Shown here in pieces: positions 61,201-63,310 of a stretch of DNA of 64,000 bases. The position numbers and the translations under genes were made by a program. Below the pieces are notes generated by a model, which saw nothing but the letters and a program-made list of their open reading frames with translations, ran no database searches and had not been told where the DNA came from. Numbering within the stretch: the stretch's first letter is position 1; every line of letters begins with the position of its first letter. Source of the DNA: Macquaria australasica (taxonomy: Eukaryota; Chordata; Actinopteri; Centrarchiformes; Percichthyidae); the NCBI GenBank assembly GCA_005408345.1, contig SEMN01000864.1, positions 62,001 to 126,000 of the forward strand, read 5' to 3'.

Positions 61201-61392
61201 ACCTGCAGTGAGAAGAAGCAGCGCAGGCAGAGAGCGACCATCACCACGGCCAGCAGCACGGTGGCCACGTTGCGCACGTCGCCCAGTGACTCCACCAAGG
61301 GAATGCTTCCCACCTGCCAGTCATAACACAGCATGATGGGGGCCAGCAGCAGCCAGGCATTGAAGGACAGGAGGTAACAATAGGTCAAAATC
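3728..61392 (-). CDS. tmtc1: TMTC1-like transmembrane and TPR protein, last 13 exons (5' part outside window)
   Basis: Minus-strand gene; 13 exons join in one frame to 564 residues and a TAG stop. Exon segments, in transcript order, are 61392-61203, 50122-50001, 38811-38644, 37708-37595, 31853-31710, 28983-28875, 28597-28495, 18273-18138, 16259-16115, 15881-15744, 13547-13425, 5976-5899 and 3853-3728. Each intron begins GT and ends AG on the coding strand and every junction keeps phase. The first three exons encode hydrophobic membrane segments and the conserved TMTC domain (DUF1736); the rest encode tandem TPR units. From family knowledge, TMTC1-4 are ER multi-spanning proteins linked to O-mannosylation of cadherins, with TPRs in the lumen. 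Wording such as AERVLYMPSMGYCIL and HNRALFNLGNLLK fits TMTC1 better than TMTC2-4, judged from memory and not by alignment. The N-terminal catalytic region and promoter are not in the window. Confidence 0.92.
3854..5898 (-). other. tmtc1 intron between exons L and M
   Basis: 2,045-bp intron. Contains an antisense L2-like tail (4366-4425) with a partial duplicate of its end just to the left (about 4287-4316). A 121-codon open frame on the plus strand (4830-5195) has no recognisable family. Otherwise plain AT-rich sequence. Confidence 0.8.
4366..4425 (-). repeat. L2/SINE-type 3' tail, antisense
   Basis: Plus strand reads CAATTCAGTTTTATTTATAT then AGCGCCATATCATAACAAAG and TTATCTCAGGGCAC: the reverse complement of the tail at 620-690 and 44285-44352. 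It is the terminal tail only; no upstream coding part is visible. Confidence 0.7.
5899..5976 (-). CDS. tmtc1: TMTC1 exon L: TPR unit, phase 0/0
   Basis: 78 bp, 26 codons: SYKLAVELKPDQSQAWMNMG and GIQHIK. Acceptor CCCACCAG, donor AAG|GTAGCA (weak at +4 to +6). Matches the C-terminal TPR of TMTC1, including the MNMGGIQHIKG signature completed by exon M. Confidence 0.93.
8549..8660 (+). repeat. 42-bp tandem repeat
   Basis: GTATCTGTAA recurs at 8549, 8591 and 8633, a 42-bp period, with GTTTTGC and TTTGT aligned in each unit. Since 42 is a multiple of three, the frame stays open as a 14-residue repeat (CICKLSFANLYIYV-like), but no gene context supports translation. Confidence 0.75.
8740..8755. 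repeat. 16-bp perfect palindrome
   Basis: GCATGTGCGCACATGC is its own reverse complement. It sits between the 42-bp tandem repeat and the inverted repeat at 8881-9060. No function can be assigned. Confidence 0.7.
8881..9060. mobile_element. Inverted repeat with about 44-bp arms (MITE-like)
   Basis: Arm 8881-8924 (ATCAACCATCATGCTCAGTT ... TTTAAGAGATCC) is the reverse complement of 9017-9060 with four or so mismatches; the spacer is 92 bp. A 20-bp motif, TTGGCTAGTCAACACTGTCA, flanks both arms in direct orientation (8861-8880 and about 9069-9088). Inverted arms with flanking direct repeats suggest a small non-autonomous DNA element, but the direct copies are longer than usual target duplications. 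Family unknown. Confidence 0.55.
9091..10500 (+). pseudogene. LINE ORF1, broken: coiled coil, proline-rich linker, SGNH-like domain
   Basis: N-terminal part reads ESLYTDLYKNGDVSNLIFFT and VNKNGTVMVQGN with an in-frame stop near 9277; a glutamine/glutamate-rich coiled coil follows (9600-9890), then a proline-rich linker with a 30-bp tandem repeat, then LLIDSN and HTIIHTGTNDL (near 10250-10272). The latter two resemble blocks I and III of SGNH hydrolases, with Asp-Ser and Gly-x-Asn-Asp. Several frameshifts separate the pieces. Known ORF1 esterases of CR1/L2 elements are thought to help membrane or nucleic-acid association; that is family knowledge, not seen here. Confidence 0.7.
9979..10068 (+). 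repeat. 30-bp minisatellite in the LINE ORF1 linker
   Basis: Three units of 30 bp, each starting CCAGCCCAGCCTACCT or a close variant and ending CCCACTCCT; CAGCCT recurs at exact 30-bp steps. Encodes a ten-residue proline-rich repeat of the PAQPTSPTPP type. Confidence 0.8.
11120..13136 (+). pseudogene. LINE ORF2 remnant: endonuclease, reverse transcriptase, zinc-type C-terminus
   Basis: Endonuclease core shows CPTYIPPSKSP, LICGDLNARI and STVDYFISDL (11260-11650), without its N-terminal catalytic part. At about 11700 the frame jumps to GVKQGCSLSPTLFNIYI, skipping the first RT blocks, so several hundred residues are missing. An in-frame TAA lies at 11846-11848, after which RT continues (IKCLLYVDDLELMAPT; Gln-x-x-Leu-x-His-Leu block; WALTVNQKKTNIMIF) to a stop at 12734-12736. 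A shifted frame (12738-13136) carries CLWC...THFLLHC, a zf-RVT-like cluster. Another frame change lies near 11230. Confidence 0.85.
13372..13418 (+). repeat. (GA)n microsatellite beside exon K donor
   Basis: About 23 AG units after a few imperfect ones, adjoining the short-repeat tail of the non-LTR element. On the tmtc1 coding strand it is a (CT)n tract starting 7 nt into the intron after exon K. Confidence 0.95.
13425..13547 (-). CDS. tmtc1: TMTC1 exon K: TPR unit, phase 0/0
   Basis: 123 bp, 41 codons, phase 0 at both ends. Encodes ALDALDRALQQNPSDLTVRA then ELYFSKGNQLREMNQLDQAF and E. Acceptor TGCCAG; donor GAG|GTACTG, which departs from the GTRAGT consensus and is followed at once by a (CT)n tract on the coding strand (plus strand GA repeat 13372-13418). 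The 3' end of an antisense non-LTR element lies about 60 bp away. Confidence 0.93.
14281..14480 (+). repeat. Dispersed fish repeat containing GCTTAGCATAAAGACTGGAA
   Basis: Carries AGGAACACTTTTGG, then a GAGATTATCAGATTGATATC segment, then CTAGCTTAGCATAAAGACTG GAAGCAGG and AACAGCTAGCCTGGCTCTAT. This order is familiar from a non-autonomous DNA repeat that is common in percomorph fish. Related partial copies are at 17605-17735 and 57918-58035. Family name not recalled. Confidence 0.65.
14796..15282 (-). mobile_element. hAT-like MITE with CAGTG/CACTG ends
   Basis: Ends CAGTG (14796-14800) and CACTG (15278-15282); both ends contain the ACTAAGTACATTTACT / TTACTTAAGTA type motif as inverted repeats. 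Flanking octamers GCCATGGT (14788-14795) and TTCATGGT (15283-15290) match at six of eight positions, consistent with an aged 8-bp hAT target duplication. No coding capacity. A related partial copy in opposite orientation is at 57546-57810. Confidence 0.8.
15484..15519. repeat. (TA)n microsatellite
   Basis: About 18 uninterrupted TA units, followed by a short CA-rich stretch to 15540. Confidence 0.95.
15706..15743 (+). repeat. (CA)n microsatellite at exon J donor
   Basis: About 19 CA units, ending exactly at the exon J boundary. On the coding strand it is (GT)n and supplies the donor dinucleotide and its first intron positions. Confidence 0.95.
15744..15881 (-). CDS. tmtc1: TMTC1 exon J: TPR unit, phase 0/0
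   Basis: 138 bp, exactly 46 codons: SQVLAMAGRTKEAEKMTLDI, then ISREGSCIECYRLLSAIYSK and RGNYTE. Both ends are phase 0, so skipping would keep the frame. The donor is GAG|GTGTGTGT: the 5' splice site is the first GT of a (GT)n tract (15706-15743 on the plus strand as CA). A long (CA)n tract on the coding strand (15909-15968) ends about 27 nt upstream of the exon, where branch point and pyrimidine tract are expected. Confidence 0.92.
15909..15968 (+). repeat. (TG)n microsatellite in the 233-bp intron
   Basis: About 30 TG units; (CA)n on the tmtc1 coding strand. It lies between exons I and J, ending about 27 nt upstream of the exon J acceptor. CA-rich intronic tracts are known binding sites for hnRNP L in vertebrates. 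Confidence 0.95.
16115..16259 (-). CDS. tmtc1: TMTC1 exon I: TPR unit
   Basis: 145 bp; acceptor GCCTGCAG, donor GCTCTG|GTGAAC, ends phase 0. Encodes LTPLGALYYNTGRYEEALQV followed by YREATALQPDSTDIWLAL, a textbook TPR. Followed by a 233-bp intron, the shortest in the window, which contains the long TG/CA microsatellite. Confidence 0.93.
16655..16697 (+). repeat. LINE-type 3' terminus with TATCT repeats
   Basis: A short C-rich/G-rich hairpin (CCCCGCTGTGGGAC), AATAAAG and (TTATC)n is the usual 3' end of several fish non-LTR elements. Only the terminus is present. Confidence 0.6.
17605..17735 (+). repeat. Dispersed fish repeat fragment
   Basis: GGAACACTCCAACATTTTAG, then TTTTCTTGCCAGGAGTAAGA and AAGAAGATCAATAGTAATTT: same family as 14281-14480, covering its left part. 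Confidence 0.6.
18138..18273 (-). CDS. tmtc1: TMTC1 exon H: TPR unit
   Basis: 136 bp; acceptor TCCTCCAG, donor AAGAG|GTGAGG. Encodes EGELAAAHYQQAVRLKPAHY and VAMVNLGRLLRSSNENKEAE then SWYK. Upstream on the coding strand lies a roughly 150-nt pyrimidine-rich stretch (purine-rich 18285-18440 on the plus strand), longer than a normal polypyrimidine tract. Confidence 0.93.
20617..20621. repeat. Target-site duplication TTGAC (left copy)
   Basis: Directly abuts the LTR at 20622; identical to 27830-27834. Five bases is the usual length for BEL/Pao integration. Confidence 0.95.
20622..21227 (-). repeat. 3' LTR of the BEL/Pao element
   Basis: 606 bp, identical by eye to 27224-27829. On the minus strand it carries AATAAA at 20708-20713 (reverse complement), about 90 nt before the LTR end, a plausible poly(A) signal. 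Confidence 0.96.
21228..21236 (-). promoter_or_regulatory. Polypurine tract next to the 3' LTR
   Basis: On the minus strand GGCGGGGAG immediately precedes the 3' LTR, the expected place for plus-strand priming. Short, but all purine save one base. Confidence 0.6.
21291..26189 (-). CDS. BEL/Pao gag C-terminus, protease, RT, RNase H and integrase
   Basis: Open frame of about 1,630 codons after the TGA, ending TAA at 21291-21293. Approximate order, numbered from 26093: end of gag; zinc knuckle CFRCC...H...C at about 169-184; aspartic-protease-like region with HDEQSNRSLVRSEFF near 275; RT with FLRFLWF and the catalytic YVDD at 726-729 (23907-23918); Pao A17-type region; RNase H with CIFCDAS and RLELCAAVLAVELADLV; integrase with HHCVRCRR zinc part and the catalytic triad in DVFGPW (about 1296), HSDRGTNF (about 1363) and HFGGSWERM (about 1412); and a C-terminal DUF5641-like segment. 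All motifs are intact, unusual for an old insertion. Confidence 0.95.
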   Translation of the reverse strand, partial: ERLDQCYGSAEVVEDALFKRIDNFPKITNRDYVKLRKFSDILMELQSAKEEGDLPGLSFLDSARGVNPIVQKLPFYLQEKWVSVGANYKCDYQVSFPPFNVFVNFVNQEANIRNDRFAAHSDTAPRPEKPSWKFNRQREVTVHKTEVFSNPSYGSYGNSKKRTDDCDKLSPVQKKPHALLKCRAFREKPIGERRTFLKENNICFRCCASSTHFAKHCKAKVQCSECNSDDHNTALHPGPALWSKETDPDAEHGGEQGATPPSEITSKCTQVCGGNLTGRSCSKICLVKVYPASHPDQAIRLYAIHDEQSNRSLVRSEFFEVFNENGPSSPYSLRTCAGLKETMGRRATGYVVESLDGTVHIPLPSLIECNDIPNNREEIPTPSAALHHPHLKNVTHLVPELDPNAHILMLLGRDIVRVHKVHKQISGPHDAPYAQKLDLGWVIVGNVCLGAVHKTVTVNALYTNTTERGRPTCFQPCPNLFNVKEKHCGIQIPCHNTPQPSDRSSCELDHLGCRVFEQTKNDNQVSPSIQDNAFIEIMREGMKKDANNSWTAPLPFKSPRQRLPNNRTQAMNRLMSLIRNFDKKPEMRDQFIAFMEKIFQNGHAENAPPLKEDEERWYLPLFGVYHPKKPKQIRVVFDSSAQYNGLSLNDVLLKGPDLNNSLLGVLMRFRKEAVAFTADIEQMFYCFYVREEDRNFLRFLWFRDNNPCNDITEYRMRVHVFGNSPSPAVAIFGLHQSVQCCGTDFDTDVEQFVTRDFYVDDGLKSFPTVEMAVTLLQKTRDILAKSNLRLHKIAANRKEILEAFPSQDHAKDLKDLDLEADALPMQRSLGLLWDLKKDSFTFDVSDETKPFTRRGVLSTINSLYDPLGFVAPVTIHGKSILRELTVDNSDWDAPLPPKMEEAWVLWRDSLSALSKLSITRTYTDISPSEAARRELCIFCDASTKAIAAVAYLKVTDAVGNCEIGFVMGKAKLTPRPEQTIPRLELCAAVLAVELADLVSGELDIQLNDTHFYTDSKVVLGYIYNETRRFYVYVSNRVARIRRSSRAVQWHYVRTDQNPADLAARSVPAHQLMLTNWFTGPEFLLKDNQSPVQHTYILVEPSSDTDIRPQVSTLKTTTKVNQLGSLRFTKFSLWSALLRAMARLLHIVHAFKSITNKDSACKGWHHCGTGVTVEELEQAKNTIIQSVQEETYAAEIKCINEQREIPKGSPIRNLDPFLDNHGLLRVGGRIGEADLSPAEKNPYIVPGQHHIATLIVKHCHELSFHQGRLYTEGAVRSAGWWIVGGKRKVSYVIHHCVRCRRLRAPLSVQKMASLPTQRLSTDPPFTNVGLDVFGPWNVFAQRTRGSVIHNKRWVVIFTCLSMRAVHIEVIESLDTSSFINSLRRFLAIRGPVKSIHSDRGTNFIGASKELQIPSNINNTAVRSYLLGRGCSWTFNPPHASHFGGSWERMVGLARRILDSMFFEHKTTKLTHEVLVTFMAEVSAIINARPLVPVSTDPTDPFILSPAVLLTQKVNPLSAPAGNFGVPDLYKHQWRQVQHLANVFWDKWRRQFLSTLQTRRKWQSSQPNLDPGTVVVLKDVQSPRNEWPLGLVTKVFPSTDGKVRTVEIKVAGPHGTKLFTRPITEVAVLVPPEP
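26190..27092 (-). CDS. BEL/Pao gag region, ended by an in-frame TGA
   Basis: 300 codons from ATG at 27092 to TGA at 26190-26192. The N-terminal 90 residues are rich in Ala, Lys and Glu (AKARARAEAAKTRLTFAQKE), likely a coiled coil. A Pro/Thr/His-rich middle follows. Residues 215-300 (VRYFARREIVATGLLQFNDK, YRAWKRSFENSVRGL, EEMDLLFKWLGKESAEHVEQ) match the DUF1759 gag domain of Pao elements. Downstream sequence continues in the same frame with DUF1759-like coding, so the stop interrupts one long gag-pol frame. Whether it is a mutation or a readthrough site cannot be told from sequence. Confidence 0.9.
   Translation of the reverse strand: MSAKSYGTRSQASCSSTGSAAAKARARAEAAKTRLTFAQKEMSLKLEKAKIEASIELLQCEKEAATATAEAEVLEAAVQSQIDHQSKGHDLDLPSLESSFRTERYVMAQVKLIGNETTEKQEPPSFDNPPANTVELPCDTHPSHTNPVDCGPPPETETHFKQPVYKHHIPAASLSHLLPHSTPDKCNGIHNWTQQKPRDSYYVPTGNSRPSAHSDGNISEFVRYFARREIVATGLLQFNDKPQNYRAWKRSFENSVRGLDLTASEEMDLLFKWLGKESAEHVEQIRAIHINRPDVGLKMI
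27224..27829 (-). repeat. 5' LTR of the BEL/Pao element
   Basis: 606 bp, presumed promoter LTR in the minus orientation. Same AATAAA at 27310-27315. No convincing TATA box was picked out. Confidence 0.96.
27830..27834. repeat. Target-site duplication TTGAC (right copy)
   Basis: Directly abuts the LTR ending at 27829 and pairs with the copy at 20617-20621. Confidence 0.95.
28495..28597 (-). CDS. tmtc1: TMTC1 exon G: TPR unit
   Basis: 103 bp; acceptor CCCACAG, starts phase 0 with KRFAEANEVYLKGIENCP and continues DSSDLHNNYGVFLVDTG, ending after one base of a glycine codon (donor ACGG|GTGAG). Only 277 bp of intron separate it from exon F. The intron downstream of it (toward exon H) is the one that received the BEL/Pao element. 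Confidence 0.93.
28598..28874 (-). other. tmtc1 intron between exons F and G
   Basis: 277 bp; no repeat or feature recognised apart from standard splice ends. Confidence 0.85.
28875..28983 (-). CDS. tmtc1: TMTC1 exon F: TPR unit
   Basis: 109 bp; acceptor TTCCAG, donor GAGCAG|GTGAAA, ends phase 0. Encodes SQGKGKEAETLLKDSIRFGP and HFADAYSSLASLYAEQ. The intron upstream of it carries an impure ATG/CAT trinucleotide microsatellite that begins about 50 nt from the acceptor. Confidence 0.92.
29035..29126 (+). repeat. Impure (CAT)n/(CAC)n microsatellite
   Basis: Runs of TCATCATCATC and CACCACCACC, on the plus strand. Begins about 50 nt from the exon F acceptor. A second CAT array lies at 29664-29725. 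Confidence 0.9.
30437..30980. mobile_element. Pogo/Tigger-like non-autonomous DNA element
   Basis: Left end TAGTAGAAACC...TATAGTGATCACG and right end (reverse complement) TAGTACAATGGAAACC...TATAGTGATGACC form imperfect terminal inverted repeats, each with the TATAGTGAT core typical of pogo/Tigger ends. TA lies at both edges, as expected for this group's target. No transposase frame inside; contains a 13-nt A run near 30780. Confidence 0.6.
31710..31853 (-). CDS. tmtc1: TMTC1 exon E: TPR units
   Basis: 144 bp; acceptor TTCTCAG, donor CTCAA|GTAAGA. Encodes LYPRHASAMNNLGTLTR and then NPEEAERYYRKAL and NPQHNRALFNLGNLLK, that is one TPR and the first helix of the next. Splits a lysine codon with exon F. 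Confidence 0.93.
32690..33243 (+). mobile_element. LINE 3' fragment, antisense to tmtc1
   Basis: Post-RT region of a non-LTR element: one frame reads LYQSIVQPILLYCSTYFFSM (32750-32810), then a frameshift and TNTAAKIIGLPTPNLSELNC with HPLTCHFTVLPSGRMYRFLR and RARFGKS (32845-33050). The 3' end has CTCCCCCGGGGACTATAAAG followed by TTTAACTAACTAA, a hairpin-plus-short-repeat terminus. 5' truncated and frame-shifted, so dead. Possibly Rex1 or L2 group; clade uncertain. Confidence 0.75.
33775..33960 (+). repeat. Purine-rich tract
   Basis: About 185 nt nearly all A and G on the plus strand (for example GGAGAGAAGGGAAAAGGAAG). It could form a triplex or H-DNA structure in principle. Similar tracts are at 18285-18440 and 48295-48560. 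Confidence 0.7.
36357..36641 (+). promoter_or_regulatory. Cluster of three ATGCAAAT octamers
   Basis: The POU-factor octamer ATGCAAAT occurs at 36357-36364, 36592-36599 and 36634-36641, all on the plus strand, in intronic AT-rich DNA. Repeated GTGACAAA motifs lie between. Enhancer function is only a guess; octamers can arise by chance in AT-rich DNA. Confidence 0.25.
37595..37708 (-). CDS. tmtc1: TMTC1 exon D: first TPR
   Basis: 114 bp; acceptor TTTCAG, donor CTCAG|GTCTGA. Encodes SGIQTLPHNAKVHYNYANF followed by LKDSGRHQEAIHHYTTAL, a canonical TPR helix pair (conserved small, aromatic and A-x-x-x-Y positions). Phases match exons C and E. Confidence 0.93.
37709..38643 (-). other. tmtc1 intron between exons C and D
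   Basis: 935 bp; short CA tract at 37799-37812 and a (TC)n tract at 38621-38638 touching the exon C donor. Nothing else recognised. Confidence 0.8.
38621..38638 (+). repeat. (TC)n tract at exon C donor
   Basis: Short microsatellite; on the coding strand (GA)n begins about 6 nt after the donor GT. Confidence 0.9.
38644..38811 (-). CDS. tmtc1: TMTC1 exon C: last transmembrane helix
   Basis: 168 bp. The first base completes the serine codon of exon B, then MGYCILVAHGLGRL; a strong hydrophobic helix follows (TVLSVSMLLLFLLFSW), then the WLSREALF motif that leads into the TPR region in this family. The exon ends with CG, completed to an arginine codon by exon D. The donor CG|GTAAGG runs directly into a (GA)n tract on the coding strand. 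Confidence 0.93.
39205..39345 (-). mobile_element. LINE 3' UTR fragment, antisense
   Basis: Plus strand shows AATAAAATAAGCCTTTATTG, then CCAGAAGGTAAATTCGGGTG and TTGCAGCAGCAGCACAAAGA followed by AAAT-rich sequence; this order is familiar as the end of a fish non-LTR element in reverse. Only the 3' end is present. Confidence 0.55.
42545..43100. repeat. Probable dispersed repeat (unnamed)
   Basis: Contains AATACTACAATGCCCATGAA and at the right end CATTGTCTATGGGGAAAATG AATGGGACTTTTGCC, phrases I associate with dispersed fish repeats flanking genes. No coding. Boundaries and family unknown. Confidence 0.4.
44055..44356 (+). mobile_element. tRNA-derived SINE with L2-like 3' tail
   Basis: Head with tRNA-like promoter boxes: GCGGTAGAGCGG (A-box-like) and GGTTCGACCCC (B box, 44108-44118). 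The body has TATCGAAGTGTCCTTGG and AAAGCGCTTCAGATGAAAGG. From 44243 the sequence switches to GTTGGGTCTCTGTAAATATA ... CTATATAAATAAAACTGAAT, the same tail as the L2-like fragment at 575-695. SINEs that borrow a LINE tail are mobilised by that LINE's machinery (family knowledge). Confidence 0.8.
46770..46970 (+). repeat. Probable dispersed DNA repeat
   Basis: Begins near GGTGATATCCAAGAATATAT and GGATATCACGTTCAAAGATG GCACCCCATTCATTCC, followed by a TGAGCTAGTCTCGCCGGCG stretch. The local GATATC...GATATC arrangement is partly palindromic. A similar phrase is common in fish introns; family unnamed. Confidence 0.4.
48295..48560 (+). repeat. Purine-rich tract
   Basis: About 265 nt mostly A and G on the plus strand (GGGAGATGGAGAGGGAAAGA and similar). 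On the coding strand of tmtc1 it is a pyrimidine tract far from any exon. Confidence 0.7.
49314..49420. repeat. Inverted repeat, about 28-bp arms
   Basis: CATACTGTCAATCACTTGTACTC (49314-49336, continuing) pairs with GAGTACAAGTGATTGACAGT GTGC at about 49397-49420. Spacer about 50 bp with AATGAAGGTCTAAGGACC. Could be a MITE end or a hairpin. Confidence 0.65.
50001..50122 (-). CDS. tmtc1: TMTC1 exon B: membrane segment and lumenal turn
   Basis: 122 bp, phase 0 start, ending with two bases of a serine codon. Encodes 40 residues including LVFPFIPASNLFFRVGF and VVAERVLYMP, near-identical in memory to vertebrate TMTC1. The donor is CCTAG|GTGAGT. The 3' splice site is preceded on the coding strand by a long CT-rich tract that is a microsatellite (the AG-rich stretch at 50127-50160 on the plus strand). 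Confidence 0.93.
50127..50160 (+). repeat. Impure (AG)n microsatellite at exon B acceptor
   Basis: AGAGAGAGACAGAGAGAGAG-type sequence that on the coding strand is the CT-rich tract directly upstream of the exon B 3' splice site. Confidence 0.9.
51309..52920 (+). mobile_element. Non-autonomous repeat element with internal tandem units
   Basis: Begins GCTGCAAGCAGCGATGAACG GGCCC and ends ATACAATAGGGTCCTACGCA ...GTGCTTGGGCCC; TAAA flanks both ends (51305-51308 and about 52919-52922), possibly a target duplication. Such GCTGCAAGCAGCGATGAACGG...GGGCCC repeats are widespread in fish. The left part is a tandem array. The right part has GAAGGCGATCTGATAAAATC and a C14 run (52731-52744). No transposase frame. 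Superfamily not assigned. Confidence 0.65.
51384..52390 (+). repeat. Tandem array, about 280-bp units
   Basis: AAAACGTGTCATTTC recurs at 51396, 51670, 51956 and 52234, giving steps of about 275, 286 and 278 bp. Each unit has CACTAGGTGGCGCTA (or a variant), GACGCCTTCAGGGCGGG, AAGTTTGGGGCC, CACTTCCTGTTTGGCGGCGA AGG and a TG microsatellite of varying length. The last unit is partial. Unit length varies mainly through the TG tract. Confidence 0.9.
54221..54890 (-). mobile_element. Non-LTR retrotransposon 3' region, antisense
   Basis: Plus strand starts with CATCCATCCATCTTCCACCG (reverse of a GGATGGATG tail) and continues through AGCAGGCTAAGCAAGGTAGT, TCCTGGGGGATACTGAGGC and ACCACGTCAACTGG, to GTACCATGGCATCAGACTTA near 54865. 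On the minus strand this is the degraded post-RT coding end of an abundant fish LINE, remembered protein phrase LRWFGH-like. Many frame breaks. Clade not assigned. Confidence 0.7.
55180..55269 (+). repeat. (GATA)n microsatellite
   Basis: About 22 uninterrupted GATA units. Long uninterrupted GATA arrays are highly polymorphic in fish and useful as markers. Confidence 0.97.
56470..56750 (+). mobile_element. SINE-type repeat with tRNA-like head
   Basis: Contains GTTGCCTCACAGCAAGAGGG, TTTCTGTGTGGAGTTTGCAT G, CCACCATCCAAAGACATGCA G, and GACTCTAAATTGCCCGTAGG TGTGA, ending CAGCCCTGCGGTGTACCCCGC. This order is well known from a SINE-like repeat in fish. The head resembles a tRNA with GATCGAACCC as B-box-like sequence. 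Family name uncertain. Confidence 0.65.
57100..57135 (+). repeat. 18-bp tandem duplication in a GC-rich patch
   Basis: AGCAGTTCAGCGAGGC occurs twice in direct succession (about 57101 and 57119), within a local GC-rich stretch 57090-57180 that is unusual for this AT-rich window. Confidence 0.75.
57546..57810 (+). mobile_element. hAT-like MITE fragment, opposite orientation to 14796-15282
   Basis: Starts CGGTGGTGGAAGAAGTATTT and contains GGTCAAGGTGGAGCTAATTT; the reverse complement of 14796-15282 has GAAAGAAGTATTTAGATTCT and GGTCAGGGTGGAGCTAATGT at equivalent spacing. The right end is lost or too diverged to place. Confidence 0.65.
57918..58035 (+). repeat. Dispersed fish repeat fragment (same family as 14281-14480)
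   Basis: AAGAAGATCAGTACCAATCT, then AAGCTAGAGCCAGGAAGCAC and TTAGCTTAGTTTAGCAAAAA GACCGGAAGCAG. Confidence 0.55.
60625..60845 (+). repeat. Dispersed fish repeat (GGTGGTGCTAGAGGAAAGG type)
   Basis: GTCCTGAGGGTGGTGCTAGA GGAAAGG, then TCATCATTTGGGAAGCATGA ATG, and a second set GGTGTTGCTAGAGGAGAGGT CAGGAGGACACCAAA. The two sets are about 140 bp apart and look like a diverged internal duplication. Familiar as an intronic and intergenic repeat in fish. Confidence 0.55.
61203..61392 (-). CDS. tmtc1: TMTC1 exon A: conserved membrane domain
   Basis: 190 bp; one base completes the previous codon, then 63 codons ending phase 0 at CAG before GTAAGAG. The acceptor follows a C/T-rich tract ending CCCCAG. 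The peptide starts ILTYCYLLSFNAWLLLAP and contains LCYDWQVGSIPLVES and DVRN, the hallmark of the TMTC family domain DUF1736, followed by a hydrophobic helix (VATVLLAVVMVALCLRCFF). It is the most upstream exon present. The intron upstream of it continues past the right edge of the window. Confidence 0.93.
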
Positions 61393-61892
61393 CTGGGGAG
61401 AGGGGGTAGAGAGAGATGGACGATGTGGAGAAAGAGAGAAGATGTCAATATCAATTGTCAAACCTAATCAGAATTTCAATCAATCATTATAATCATCCTG
61501 TTTATCTCAATACTAAAGTGTTTGGCAGTTTGCCTGAGGATAAAATGAACAGGAGGTTGTCCAAGGTTAAATATTGATTGGGAGTAATTTTCTTACCTGA
61601 CATTTAGAGCCCAATCAAATAAGCCTATGCCAAGTCACACAGTGTATTGAATGCTAAAAGCCTGAGTCGTGCTGCTGCTGTGTTTGCTTTGCTGTGGTCA
61701 TCTTTTTCCTCCCCCCTTCTCTCAGTGGAATCGAGACCTGCATGGCTGTCTGGAGTATTGTATCTGTCTAGTATCTGTCCACATCCGTGTGGCAGCTATC
61801 GGCTTCAGTTAAAACAGCCAGGACAGGGTCAGACAGAGAAGCACTTGGTCTGGTATTCTCTTTTGGCTCCGGAATGTCCATGTCTATAAAGG

Positions 61893-62300
61893 CCAGTTCA
61901 GACCAAAGACTCACGATGATACGAGTTGAAACTTAACACTACTTGAAATGTTCTCGCAACGTTCTGAAACCTGGCAGTTTACACCAATGCGACTAGACGA
62001 GGCGGTGTATCGTTTCCACAGCAATGACTCTCTGTACTTCCGTTCTAACTGCTGGCTTTTCAGGCTTTTTTTTGTAGCTGGATATAATTTTTAGCGTCTT
62101 AAAATATGAATGATTAAGACAGCTACAAGCTGATTGGCTGTTGAAACAGGTGACGTGCCCTATGTTCTAAAACCAGCCGCTGGCGACTTGACAAGCTGAA
62201 ACGCAGGCGATGCAATCAGCCAGTGCCATCAGCCGGCTTAAGTCGAGCTGAGATGGGCCAGATCACACTGCTGCACCTTTGCCCTGCAACGTTCTACCAC
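61893..62300 (+). repeat. Possible PIF/Harbinger-like non-autonomous repeat
   Basis: Contains AGTTCAGACCAAAGACTCAC, TCTCGCAACGTTCTGAAACC, ACGAGGCGGTGTATCGTTTC C and CTTCCGTTCTAACTGCTGGC, familiar in fish as a dispersed repeat. Ends were not defined; superfamily is a guess from the TTCAGACC-type terminus. Confidence 0.4.
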
Positions 62301-63039
62301 ATTCTGTTATTTCGTGATGGTTAACGTCAACCGGAATGATGAGTTAAATTACAGAGGAGCAGAGAGTCTTAAGACCATGTCCACACTAAAGTTTTCCATA
62401 GTAATAAGGATGGATCCTTGAACATGGCCATCATACTTCCACTTGCCACAAAGAACATGGTGGTAACGCAGCATTTAATTGTTTGCTGACCACTGGAGGA
62501 AGCAGAAGAGATTTCCATTGTTTAGGCAGTTGTGGGTGGAAAACGTTTGACACAGCATTTTCAAATTTACCCAGAGGAATGTGGACACATCCTAGAACTA
62601 TAATTGGTTTTCACAAGGTACAAGAAGGCACACACTCATTAACATTGAGTCAGACAGCTCCGTGGCTGAGGAACATGACATTGCTGCCCAAACTGGTTTC
62701 CTTCTAGTCTTTAGTAAAGAGGAATGCATTTGTAATGTACTGCAAGAGAAATGTCTATAACTGTACTGGCTGGAGAGTACATTCTGTTTAGTCTTCAACT
62801 GTCAAGTTATCCCTCTCTTTTACCACATGAACACAGAGCTGCAACAACCTTTAAAAAGGTAAGTGTTGTCCCAAATCTGTCCACCTTTAAAACCAGGGTA
62901 AAACTGTTATGGTCTCTATTGCTTTTAAATGCACTGTCCTCTGTCCATTTCTCTGTCTTTCATCTTTTTAATTTATTTTATCCATGTGGATTTTTGATTT
63001 AACTGTTTTAAGTGCAACACACATCGGTGTGCCTGTCCA

Positions 63040-63310
63040 GGCTTGAATTGGTTTAATGTGAATGCCCTCCTTGATCTTTCTCTGGCCATCCTCTAACTCC
63101 TGGTCGATAAGTTTAAAGGGGTCAAAGGTCATAGACCAGGAGTCAATGGACAGTTGGAGAAAGATCAAGGAGGACATTCACATCTGACACCAGAGACCAT
63201 CTTTGAACAAAGACAGGGGTTAGTATCTCCCCAACTGTTATCACATGACTAAAGTTCCATGGGATGCATGAAGCTCTGAAAAGCCAGTTAGTGGATCTCT
63301 GAGTTTACAT
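63040..63310 (+). repeat. Dispersed repeat, copy 3, with inverted arms
   Basis: Arms 63058-63111 and 63131-63184 are inverted copies at roughly 80 per cent identity (CCTCCTTGATCTTTCTC against GAGAAAGATCAAGGAGG), with a 19-bp loop. The right part (GAAGCTCTGAAAAGCCAGTT AGTGGATC) matches copies 1757-1840 and 2955-3160. Confidence 0.7.

Larger units (their letters stand above)
50123..61202 (-). other. tmtc1 intron between exons A and B
   Basis: 11,080 bp. Contains a CT-type tract at its 3' end, a tandem-bearing repeat element (51309-52920), an antisense LINE 3' region (54221-54890), (GATA)n (55180-55269), a SINE-type repeat (56470-56750), an hAT-like MITE fragment (57546-57810), a dispersed repeat (57918-58035) and a further repeat (60625-60845). 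Stretches 52950-54200, 55300-56460 and 58040-60600 have no recognisable feature beyond short TG and CA tracts. Confidence 0.8.
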
